From Planctomycetota bacterium (GTDB lineage: Bacteria; Planctomycetota; MHYJ01; JACPRB01): 12,832 nucleotides of DNA. Position numbers and translations under genes: made by a program. Location of the stretch: contig JAHFOZ010000107.1 in NCBI GenBank assembly GCA_023261405.1, positions 1 through 12,832 of the forward strand, in the 5' to 3' direction. This document shows positions 7,983 through 12,832 of this stretch, one piece after another. The notes beneath the pieces were generated by a model. The model made no database searches. It was given only the letters and a program-made list of their open reading frames with translations, and had not been told where the DNA came from. Position 1 is the stretch's first letter. Every line of letters begins with the position of its first letter.

Positions 7983-8830
7983 CGCGGGTCTCCTTTGAGC
8001 CTGTAGAACCGGGCCGCCGTCCCGCCGAAGATGCGGGCCTGCTCGGCCTTCGAGAGCGTGGAGAGGATCTCCCTCAGGGCCCCGATCCATTCCGCGTATG
8101 TCCCGGCGAGGAGGCATACGGGCCAGTCGGAGCCGAACATCAGGCGGTCGGGGCCGAAGAGCTCCAGCGCTGCGACGACGTACGGCTTGAGGTCGGCCGG
8201 GGTCCAGCGCTTCCAGTCGGCCTGCGTGATCATGCTGGAGAGCTTGCAGGAGACGTTGGGAAAGCGCGCGGCAGCCCTGAAGTCGTCGAGCCAGCCCAGG
8301 ACGCGGTGCTCGGAAATGAGCGGCTTGGCGAGGTGGTCGATGACGAGGGGAACGCCGGGGAAGAGGCGCGCGATCGTCGCGGCATGGTGGAGGTGTTTCA
8401 CGAAGAAGAGGAGGTCGAAAGGGACACCGTGCTTCTCGAGGACCTTCAACCCGCGGAGCATGGCAGGGCGGATGATGAAATCGTCGTCCGGTTCGTCCTG
8501 CACGATGTGTCGTACGCCCACGGCCTTGGGGTGGCGCCTGAACTCGAGGACCTGCTCCTCGCAGGCAGGGCTCGCCAGGTCCACCCATCCCACGACGCCG
8601 GCGACCCACGGGGTTTCCTCCGCGAGGCTCAGCACCCAGCGATTCTCGTCGGTGTCGTGCTTCGTCTGGACGAAGACCGTGCGGTCGACGCCGCACTTCC
8701 GCAGGAGGGGCGCCAGGTCCTTCGGCAGGAAGTTCCGGCGGATCGGCCTGTGCGCCGGGACGCCCAGCCACTCCTGGGGGAAGACCTTCAGGTCCCAGAA
8801 ATGCTGGTGGGCGTCGATGACTTCGCTCAT
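7979..8830 (-). CDS. Amidohydrolase, sugar lactonase (L-fucono/L-galactono-lactonase type)
   Basis: A 283-residue member of the amidohydrolase-2 (COG3618) group, which hydrolyses sugar lactones such as L-fucono-, L-rhamnono- and L-galactono-lactone. The N-terminus VIDAHQHFW gives the first metal-site residues (His8, His10). VIDHLAKP holds Asp165/His166, SCKLSSM is at 194-200, and MFGSDWPVC carries the catalytic Asp235, as in other fuconolactonases. No signal peptide is present. In the pathway it should open the lactone made by the neighbouring aldo/keto reductase to the free aldonate. The start ATG at 8830 overlaps that gene's stop (ATGA) and has GGAG eight bases upstream. Its own stop overlaps the uxaE start in the same way. 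A longer in-frame ORF extends upstream into the aldo/keto reductase, but the homology begins here. Confidence 0.9.
   Translation of the reverse strand: MSEVIDAHQHFWDLKVFPQEWLGVPAHRPIRRNFLPKDLAPLLRKCGVDRTVFVQTKHDTDENRWVLSLAEETPWVAGVVGWVDLASPACEEQVLEFRRHPKAVGVRHIVQDEPDDDFIIRPAMLRGLKVLEKHGVPFDLLFFVKHLHHAATIARLFPGVPLVIDHLAKPLISEHRVLGWLDDFRAAARFPNVSCKLSSMITQADWKRWTPADLKPYVVAALELFGPDRLMFGSDWPVCLLAGTYAEWIGALREILSTLSKAEQARIFGGTAARFYRLKGDPR
7990..7996 (-). promoter_or_regulatory. Shine-Dalgarno that fixes the uxaE start
   Basis: AAAGGAG on the - strand, seven bases before the ATG at 7982. It lies inside the 3' end of the lactonase gene. It decides the start in a frame that otherwise stays open to 9176. 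Confidence 0.7.
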
Positions 8831-9777
8831 CGGGGCGTCTCCGGGGCGTCGTTGTTCTCGGGCCGGCCCTCGGAGTAATGCCAGTTGTGGATGGGCTTGA
8901 GGATGGCCTGGACCTCGGCGAGGAGGCGCTGATCGATCGGGCTCTCCGCCCATGTGGCCCACTCGCGGATGCGCTCCGGGTTTGCGGAGCCGGTGATGCA
9001 GGTGGAGATGTCGGGGTTGGAGCAGGAGAACTGAAGGGCGAGCTGCGCGAGGTCCACGCCCTTCGATCGGCAATGCCCGGCGGCCTTGCGGCAGGCGGCG
9101 CGGACTTCGGGAGTGGCCTTGTGCCAGGGCGGGAGCGCGGCTTCCGTGAGGAGTCGGGCGGAGAAGGGCGCGGCATTCATGATCCCCACGCCCTTCGACT
9201 TCAACCAGGGCACGAGGTCGCCGTACATCGAGTTCTGGAGCGTGTAGTGGTTGTAAGAGAGGATCACGTCGAGCGGCGCGCGCTCCAGGACGTACTTGAA
9301 GATCCTCATGGGGTAGCCCGAGATTCCCACGAAGCGCACCTTGCCTTGCTGCTGGACCTTTCGCAGGGCGGGCAGCGTCTCCTCCACAATCTGGGCCATG
9401 TCCACGAACTCGATGTCGTGACAGAGGCAGATATCGAGATGCTCCACTCCCATCCGCTTCAGGCTCACGTCCACGCTCTCGGCCACCCGCTTCGCCGAGA
9501 AGTCGAAGTGGGCGAGGTCGTAGCGCCCGAGCTTGGTGCCCAGGAGGTACTTCTCCCGCGGGACGCCGCGGAGGGCGAATCCGAGCAGGACCTCCGACAT
9601 CCCCCGGCCGTAGAAGGGCGAGGTGTCGATAAAGGTCATCCCGACCTCGAGCGCGGTGCGGACCGACCGGAGGGCATCATCGAGCTCGATGGCTCGGAAC
9701 TCCTGGCCGAGTGACGAGGCGCCGAAGCTTACGACGGGGAGCTTGAGCCCCGTCCTTCCGAGCGCGCGGAATTCCAT
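8827..9777 (-). CDS. Aldo/keto reductase, probable L-galactose/L-fucose 1-dehydrogenase
   Basis: A 316-residue aldo/keto reductase of usual length. The catalytic tetrad can be placed at Asp51 and Tyr56 (FIDTSPFYG), Lys82 (GTKLGRY) and His120 (CLCHDIEF). The N-terminus MEFRALGRTGLKLPVVSFGA and the C-terminal NAD(P)-binding ITGSANPERI are typical of the group that includes plant L-galactose dehydrogenase and bacterial D-threo-aldose/L-fucose dehydrogenases. These oxidise the anomeric carbon of an L-galacto-configured sugar to a lactone with NAD(P)+. The adjoining lactonase and FucU mutarotase support oxidation rather than reduction. The enzyme is cytosolic. Its start has GGAG six bases upstream and lies 12 bases after the fucU stop; its end overlaps the lactonase start by 4 bases. 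L-galactose versus L-fucose cannot be settled from sequence alone. Confidence 0.9.
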   Translation of the reverse strand: MEFRALGRTGLKLPVVSFGASSLGQEFRAIELDDALRSVRTALEVGMTFIDTSPFYGRGMSEVLLGFALRGVPREKYLLGTKLGRYDLAHFDFSAKRVAESVDVSLKRMGVEHLDICLCHDIEFVDMAQIVEETLPALRKVQQQGKVRFVGISGYPMRIFKYVLERAPLDVILSYNHYTLQNSMYGDLVPWLKSKGVGIMNAAPFSARLLTEAALPPWHKATPEVRAACRKAAGHCRSKGVDLAQLALQFSCSNPDISTCITGSANPERIREWATWAESPIDQRLLAEVQAILKPIHNWHYSEGRPENNDAPETPR

Positions 9778-9789
9778 GGAAGTCTCCGA

Positions 9790-10236
9790 TCACCCCATCC
9801 GGACGCCGATGGTCAGCAGCAGATTGGCGAAGCGCTGCTGGTCGGCGGTCTGGATGGTGAGGACGTGGTCGGTCGTCGCCACGGCCTTGTAGAACTCCCA
9901 CTTCCCGATGGGTTCGAGCTTCAGGTCCGACTGAGCGGCCTTGAGGACGTCCCGGTACCTGCCCCAGGCGGGCGGATCCTCCTGGAGGGCGTAGGGTCCG
10001 CTGGTCTCGTACATCATGGTGTTGGCGCGTTCGAAGGGGATGGCGGTGAGGAGCGCCTCGAGCACCTGGGCGCAAGTGACGATTCCGGGCGCCAGGTTGA
10101 GGCTCACGATCTCAGCGTTGGGGCCGAGCGTCGAGGACGCGGGGTAGTTGCCGTCGGCGATCAGCACCTTGCCGTGGTGTCCGGCGCGCCCCAGGACTTC
10201 CAGGATCTTCGGGTGGATGAGCCCGTGGTTGAGCAT
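9790..10236 (-). CDS. fucU: RbsD/FucU family sugar mutarotase, FucU-like
   Basis: A 148-residue protein of the RbsD/FucU family. FucU interconverts the alpha and beta anomers of L-fucose and related sugars. The N-terminal GHHGKVLIADGNYP has the expected catalytic His20 and the nearby Asp28. The C-terminal pattern KWEFYKAVATTDHVLTIQT followed by a RFANLLLTIGV stretch resembles FucU (FYERAQ... and Y-x-N-x-LL-x-x-GV) more than RbsD. The family forms cytosolic ring-shaped oligomers. A mutarotase for a galacto-configured L-sugar directly before a C1 dehydrogenase makes sense, because such dehydrogenases use one anomer. The start ATG at 10236 has a perfect AGGAGG. The substrate is inferred from the family and could be L-galactose, which differs from L-fucose only at C6. 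Confidence 0.88.
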   Translation of the reverse strand: MLNHGLIHPKILEVLGRAGHHGKVLIADGNYPASSTLGPNAEIVSLNLAPGIVTCAQVLEALLTAIPFERANTMMYETSGPYALQEDPPAWGRYRDVLKAAQSDLKLEPIGKWEFYKAVATTDHVLTIQTADQQRFANLLLTIGVRMG

Positions 10237-10241
10237 GCGCG

Positions 10242-10247
10242 CCTCCT
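10242..10247 (-). promoter_or_regulatory. Strong Shine-Dalgarno of fucU overlapping the upstream stop codon
   Basis: AGGAGG on the - strand, five bases before the fucU ATG. Its first two bases are the last two of the TAG (10248-10246) that ends the upstream epimerase gene, so ribosomes terminating there sit on the fucU initiation site. Confidence 0.75.
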
Positions 10248-11061
10248 AAGGGAAGAGCGACCGGAAGGTCTGGATCGATCGGCGGGCCGCCGCGTCGGGA
10301 TCAGGCCAGGGGACCGCCTCGGCGGACACCCAGCCCTCGTAGCGGATCTCCCGGAGCGCGGTGACGATCGCGCCGAAGTCCGTATGGCCGCATCCCGCGG
10401 GGCGGCGGTTCGAGTCGGCCAACTGGACATGCCGCAGGCGCGGGCCGGCGGCGCGGAGGGCCCCCGCCAGGTCCTGCTCCTCGATATTCATGTGGAAGGC
10501 ATCCGCCAGGAGTCCCGCGTGCGGATCCCCGACCCTCTCGAGGAGCTTGATGCCGTCCCCCAGCGTGCTGAGCACGTTTGACTCGTAGCGATTGAGCGGC
10601 TCGACCAGGAGGGCGACTCCCAGGCGGCCCGCGTGGGCCGCGAGGTCGGCCACCGCCTCGGCGAGGAATCCGAGTGCCGCGTCGCGGGTCACGGCACCGC
10701 CCCAGCGGCCCTGCATGGATCCGATGATGGCCGGCGCCCCGTGACGGGCCGCGGCGTCGACGATGGAGCGGATGAACTCCCGCGCGCGGAGGCGTTCCTC
10801 CCGATCAGGGGCCGTGAGGCTCAGTTTGTGAAGGACCCAGCCGGCCCCCGTGCCCGCCCCGGCGAGCTTGAGCCCGTGTCGCGCGAGGCAGCGGGCGAGA
10901 TCGTCCCCCAGCGCGGCGGGGGAGGGGGCGAAGAGTTCGATGCCGTCGTATCCCAGGTCCCGGGCCCGGCGGCAGGATGCGTCCAGGTCGCCCCAGAAGA
11001 TGAAGGGGCCGCCATTTGCCTCGGGGACCAGGCTGACCGTGACCGCGAAGCGCGGGGTCAT
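10246..11061 (-). CDS. Sugar (phosphate) isomerase/epimerase, xylose-isomerase-like TIM barrel
   Basis: A 271-residue AP-endonuclease-2/xylose-isomerase-like TIM-barrel protein. The residues in the positions of the metal ligands of D-tagatose/D-psicose 3-epimerases are Glu154 (LLVEPLNRYESN), Asp187 (LLADAFHMNIEE), His211 (RHVQLADSNR) and Glu248 (VSAEAV). The E-D spacing of 33 matches those enzymes and the later spacings are close. EPLNRYE and DxFHMNIEE are common in ketose 3-epimerases and in IolO-type 5-keto-L-gluconate epimerases. It probably epimerises C3 of a free ketose or keto-aldonate, with Mn or Co. The start ATG at 11061 follows GGAGGT closely and overlaps the upstream dehydrogenase stop in an ATGA. 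Its role beside UxaE is uncertain: it may correct a second stereocentre so that another aldonate can enter the route. Hydroxypyruvate isomerase is a less likely alternative. Confidence 0.85.
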   Translation of the reverse strand: MTPRFAVTVSLVPEANGGPFIFWGDLDASCRRARDLGYDGIELFAPSPAALGDDLARCLARHGLKLAGAGTGAGWVLHKLSLTAPDREERLRAREFIRSIVDAAARHGAPAIIGSMQGRWGGAVTRDAALGFLAEAVADLAAHAGRLGVALLVEPLNRYESNVLSTLGDGIKLLERVGDPHAGLLADAFHMNIEEQDLAGALRAAGPRLRHVQLADSNRRPAGCGHTDFGAIVTALREIRYEGWVSAEAVPWPDPDAAARRSIQTFRSLFP

Positions 11062-12080
11062 TCCACCTCCACGATCGCCTTGATGACGCCTGTTTCCGGC
11101 TTCGTGTAGGCGGGAAAATTTCCGATGAAGTCGGCGAATCCGGTGCGGTGGGTGATCCACGGCCGCGTGTCGATCTGACCCTCCTCGATGAGGGAGATGA
11201 TCCGTTCAAAGTCCCGCGGCAGAGAGTTTCGGGACCCTTTCGCCGTCATCTCGCGCCGGTGGAGGAGAGGGTGCGGGAAACTGATGGCGTCGCTCGAGAT
11301 GCCCACGAAGACGAGCGTGCCGGTGTGGGCGACATAGTTGAAGGCGTGGGACATGGACTTCGCGTTCCCGGTCGCGTCGATCACCACGGCGTGACGGGTG
11401 CCGTCCGTCACGTCATCGAGCTTCTTGACCTCGGATCCGTCCCCGGTGACGAGCATCGTGTGATGCACGCCCTTGGACCGGGCGAACTCCAGGCGCTGGG
11501 CGTTCACGTCGGTCATGGAAACCCGGGCGCCGGCCAGCCGGGCGAACTCGAGGACCGCCAGGCCGATGGGGCCCGCGCCGACGATCAGGAGGTGCTCGCC
11601 GGCCCGGGGCCCGCCGCGGTCCACCGCGTGGCAGCCGATGCTGAGGGTCTCCACGAGGGCAAGCTGGTCGGGCGTGAGCGAGCGGGCCGGGTGGAGTTTG
11701 CGCGCCGGAAGAACGAAGCGGGAACGCATTCCGCCGTCCGTGTGGACGCCCAGGACCTTCAGGTTCTCGCAGCAGTTTCCCCCGTCGCGGCGGCAGGCGA
11801 AGCAGGACTGGCAGTTGATGTACGGCTCAACGGCGCAGCGGTCGCCGGTCCGCACGTTTGAAACCCCCGCGCCCGTCGAGAGGACCTCCACCCCCAGTTC
11901 GTGCCCCAGGATGCGGGGGTAGCTCATGAGGGGCATCTTCCCGTGGAACCCGCTGAAGTCCGTGCCGCAGATCCCCACCCGGTGGACGCGGACGAGGGCC
12001 TCGCCGGGTCCCGGGGCGGCGGGCTCTTCGACCTCCACATGGCGGAAGGTGCCGGGCTGCTCCAGCAGGATGGCTTTCAT
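11058..12080 (-). CDS. Zinc-dependent alcohol dehydrogenase, candidate L-galactonate 5-dehydrogenase
   Basis: A 340-residue medium-chain dehydrogenase, first gene of the operon. Catalytic zinc ligands are Cys38 (GICGTD) and His60/Glu61 (GHE). The structural-zinc cysteines are Cys90, Cys93, Cys96 and Cys104. The Rossmann motif is VGAGPIG (167-173), and Asp191 at the end of the second strand (SMTDVN) suggests NAD rather than NADP. The family includes sorbitol, threonine, L-idonate and L-galactonate dehydrogenases. Given the lactonase and UxaE downstream, oxidation of C5 of L-galactonate to D-tagaturonate is the most coherent role. The start at 12080 is chosen because homology begins MKAILLEQPG and a GGAG lies nine bases upstream. 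An in-frame ATG at 12140 would add 20 unrelated residues across a palindrome close to the likely transcription start. Confidence 0.9.
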   Translation of the reverse strand: MKAILLEQPGTFRHVEVEEPAAPGPGEALVRVHRVGICGTDFSGFHGKMPLMSYPRILGHELGVEVLSTGAGVSNVRTGDRCAVEPYINCQSCFACRRDGGNCCENLKVLGVHTDGGMRSRFVLPARKLHPARSLTPDQLALVETLSIGCHAVDRGGPRAGEHLLIVGAGPIGLAVLEFARLAGARVSMTDVNAQRLEFARSKGVHHTMLVTGDGSEVKKLDDVTDGTRHAVVIDATGNAKSMSHAFNYVAHTGTLVFVGISSDAISFPHPLLHRREMTAKGSRNSLPRDFERIISLIEEGQIDTRPWITHRTGFADFIGNFPAYTKPETGVIKAIVEVE

Positions 12081-12127
12081 CCGTTCAATCTCCGCTTCGG
12101 ATGCCCGCCACCTTACCTTGCTGGGCG

Positions 12128-12143
12128 GGGATGGCGCCATCCC
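12128..12143. repeat. Perfect 16-bp palindrome, candidate operator
   Basis: GGGATGGCGCCATCCC reads the same on both strands. It lies just downstream of the inferred operon transcription start, in its untranslated leader. That position would suit a repressor site or a short RNA stem. The ATG within it is the rejected upstream start of the dehydrogenase. Confidence 0.65.
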
Positions 12144-12145
12144 TC

Positions 12146-12155
12146 TTTGCGCAAA
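12146..12155. repeat. Perfect 10-bp palindrome TTTGCGCAAA, candidate operator
   Basis: It abuts the inferred -10 element of the operon promoter and spans the likely start of transcription. Its centre is 15 bp from the centre of the 16-bp palindrome. Binding here would be expected to block initiation. The binding protein is unknown. Confidence 0.5.
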
Positions 12156-12156
12156 A

Positions 12157-12221
12157 GTATATCGTTATTTTACATCCAGTTTTGCACCGATGGCCCTCCC
12201 GGTGCCGTCGATGTATATTGT
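12157..12221 (+). repeat. Direct repeat GTATATYGT flanking the promoter centre
   Basis: GTATATCGT (12157-12165) and GTATATTGT (12213-12221) are eight-of-nine identical and 56 bp apart, one near each start site. AraC-family proteins often bind direct half-sites, so these are candidate sites for the adjacent regulator. They overlap the two proposed -10 elements, so AT-rich promoter sequence is an alternative reason for the resemblance. Confidence 0.35.
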
Positions 12222-12229
12222 ACCCTGAC

Positions 12230-12832
12230 ATGATTCACCGGCAGGCCCACCGGCGCCCCCACGTGGCGTTGATCGTGGAATCCTCGATCAGCTACGGCCG
12301 GGGGTTGCTCCGGGGCATCGCGAAATACCTGCGGAGCCACGGTCCCTGGTCGATCTTCCTCGAACAGCGCGAACTGGGGGGGGCCCCTCCGTCCTGGATT
12401 CATCGCTGGCGGGGAGACGGCATCCTCACCCGGACCGAGGATCCGCGGATCCTGAGGGCCCGGATTCCCGTCGTGGGACTCTATGACCGCGTCCGGCCGG
12501 GCCGGTCGATTCCCGGGGTCCTGAACGACAATCGGGCCATCGGTCGCGAGGCGGCGCGACACCTGATGGACCGCGGGCTGCGGAACCTGGGGTATTCGGG
12601 GATTCCCGGAGAGTACTGGTCGGACGAGCGTTTCGCGGGTGCGCGGGAGGTGGCCGGACCGCTGGAGGTCCACGAGGTGGACGGGTCGGAATGGGAGACG
12701 GCGCAGGAGCGCCTCAAAAGGTGGCTCCGTTCGCGTCGCCGTCCATTCGGTCTGATCGCCTGCAACGACATGCACGGGCTCCGCGCGCTCGACGCCTGCC
12801 GCAGGGCGGGCCTGGCGGTGCCCGAGGAGGTG
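12230..12832 (+). CDS. XylR-like transcriptional regulator, periplasmic-binding-like sensor domain (3' partial)
   Basis: 201 codons are open to the right edge without a stop, starting ATG at 12230. The sequence HVALIVESSISYGRGLLRGI, then YLRSHGPWSIFLEQREL and the WRGDGIL stretch, is characteristic of the sugar-sensing N-terminal domain of XylR, a regulator with a LacI/periplasmic-binding-like fold. Later parts, NDNRAIGREAARHLMDRGL and GLIACNDMHGLRALDACR, fit the same fold. In XylR proteins an AraC-type helix-turn-helix domain follows; here it lies beyond the window and is inferred. There is no N-terminal LacI-type DNA-binding domain, which separates it from true LacI proteins. It diverges from the six-gene sugar operon and is probably its regulator, sensing the substrate or an intermediate. 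No Shine-Dalgarno is visible before the ATG, and the nearest -10-like element is 10 bases upstream, so translation may be leaderless. Confidence 0.88.
   Translation, partial: MIHRQAHRRPHVALIVESSISYGRGLLRGIAKYLRSHGPWSIFLEQRELGGAPPSWIHRWRGDGILTRTEDPRILRARIPVVGLYDRVRPGRSIPGVLNDNRAIGREAARHLMDRGLRNLGYSGIPGEYWSDERFAGAREVAGPLEVHEVDGSEWETAQERLKRWLRSRRRPFGLIACNDMHGLRALDACRRAGLAVPEEV

Larger units (their letters stand above)
12081..12229. promoter_or_regulatory. Divergent control region of sugar operon and XylR-like regulator
   Basis: A 149-base noncoding gap between divergent genes, with an AT-rich centre unlike the surroundings. For the operon (- strand), TATACT (12156-12161) is a good -10, with no recognisable -35 at 17 bases, which suits an activator-dependent promoter. 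Initiation would fall near 12149. For the regulator (+ strand), TATATT at 12214-12219 is a possible -10 starting near 12226, almost at the ATG. The gap also holds the separately listed palindromes and direct repeat, and an inverted pair GCACCG (12184-12189) / CGGTGC (12200-12205). Confidence 0.6.

Noticed and set aside
6405..9176. 923-codon open frame on the - strand that could look like a giant fusion protein
   Set aside because: Only the last 525 residues match a family. The upstream part runs out of frame through the lactonase and aldo/keto reductase genes, is Pro/Arg-rich, and the uxaE start has its own Shine-Dalgarno.
6405..12080. Classical oxidative L-fucose or L-rhamnose pathway with 2-keto-3-deoxy intermediates
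   Set aside because: No enolase-type or IlvD-type dehydratase, aldolase or fumarylacetoacetase-like hydrolase is in the operon, and UxaE requires a keto-uronate.
12081..12140. Upstream ATG at 12140 as the dehydrogenase start
   Set aside because: It adds 20 residues with no family match, lies within a perfect palindrome about 9 bases from the likely transcription start, and lacks a Shine-Dalgarno; ATG 12080 gives the standard N-terminus.
12171..12215. Inverted pair TACATC / GATGTA in the divergent gap
   Set aside because: Only six bases with a 33-base spacer, easily by chance in AT-rich sequence; not listed as a site.
12230..12832. LacI-family repressor
   Set aside because: The sensor fold is LacI-like, but there is no N-terminal helix-turn-helix and the opening matches XylR proteins, whose DNA-binding domain is C-terminal.

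Overview
The window is high-GC bacterial DNA with dense coding on both strands. It has GTG starts, long shadow ORFs opposite real genes, and a tRNA with an encoded CCA. A secreted formylglycine-type sulfatase, a XylR-like AraC-family regulator, a GCCYG-type Lgt homologue and a palindromic repeat with CACGGAG-like arms together suggest an uncultured environmental bacterium, perhaps of the Planctomycetota/PVC group. That assignment is inference from gene content; no taxonomic marker was compared.

Left part, + strand (1-4712), housekeeping: the 3' end of a D-2-hydroxyacid dehydrogenase (glyoxylate reductase type), a divergent Lgt-like membrane protein 3 bases later, a membrane-anchored GAF-GGDEF protein, and uvrB. 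A tRNA-Arg(CCG) with a plausible sigma70 promoter follows at 4806-4882. A secreted sulfatase starts 27 bases after its CCA and runs to 6304.

Right part, - strand (12080 down to 6405): six tightly packed genes read towards the sulfatase, in the order zinc alcohol dehydrogenase, TIM-barrel sugar epimerase, FucU-type mutarotase, aldo/keto reductase, fuconolactonase-type amidohydrolase and UxaE-type tagaturonate epimerase. Three of the five junctions are 4-base ATGA overlaps, one gene's stop codon lies in the next gene's Shine-Dalgarno, and the remaining gap is 12 bases. A XylR-like regulator diverges at 12230 and runs off the window. The 149-base gap between them carries perfect 16-bp and 10-bp palindromes and a 9-bp direct repeat.

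Reading the operon as chemistry: an L-sugar of the galacto series is mutarotated (FucU), oxidised at C1 (aldo/keto reductase), and its lactone is opened (amidohydrolase). The aldonate is oxidised at C5 by the zinc dehydrogenase to a keto-uronate, which UxaE epimerises at C4 from D-tagaturonate to D-fructuronate. L-galactose fits best, because 5-keto-L-galactonate is D-tagaturonate. The window contains no dehydratase, kinase, aldolase or transporter, so later steps and uptake must be encoded elsewhere. This unphosphorylated, dehydratase-free L-galactose route is the most interesting hypothesis here, and the specific substrate is inference. The convergent sulfatase could feed it from a sulfated galactan, but the sequence gives no direct evidence of that.
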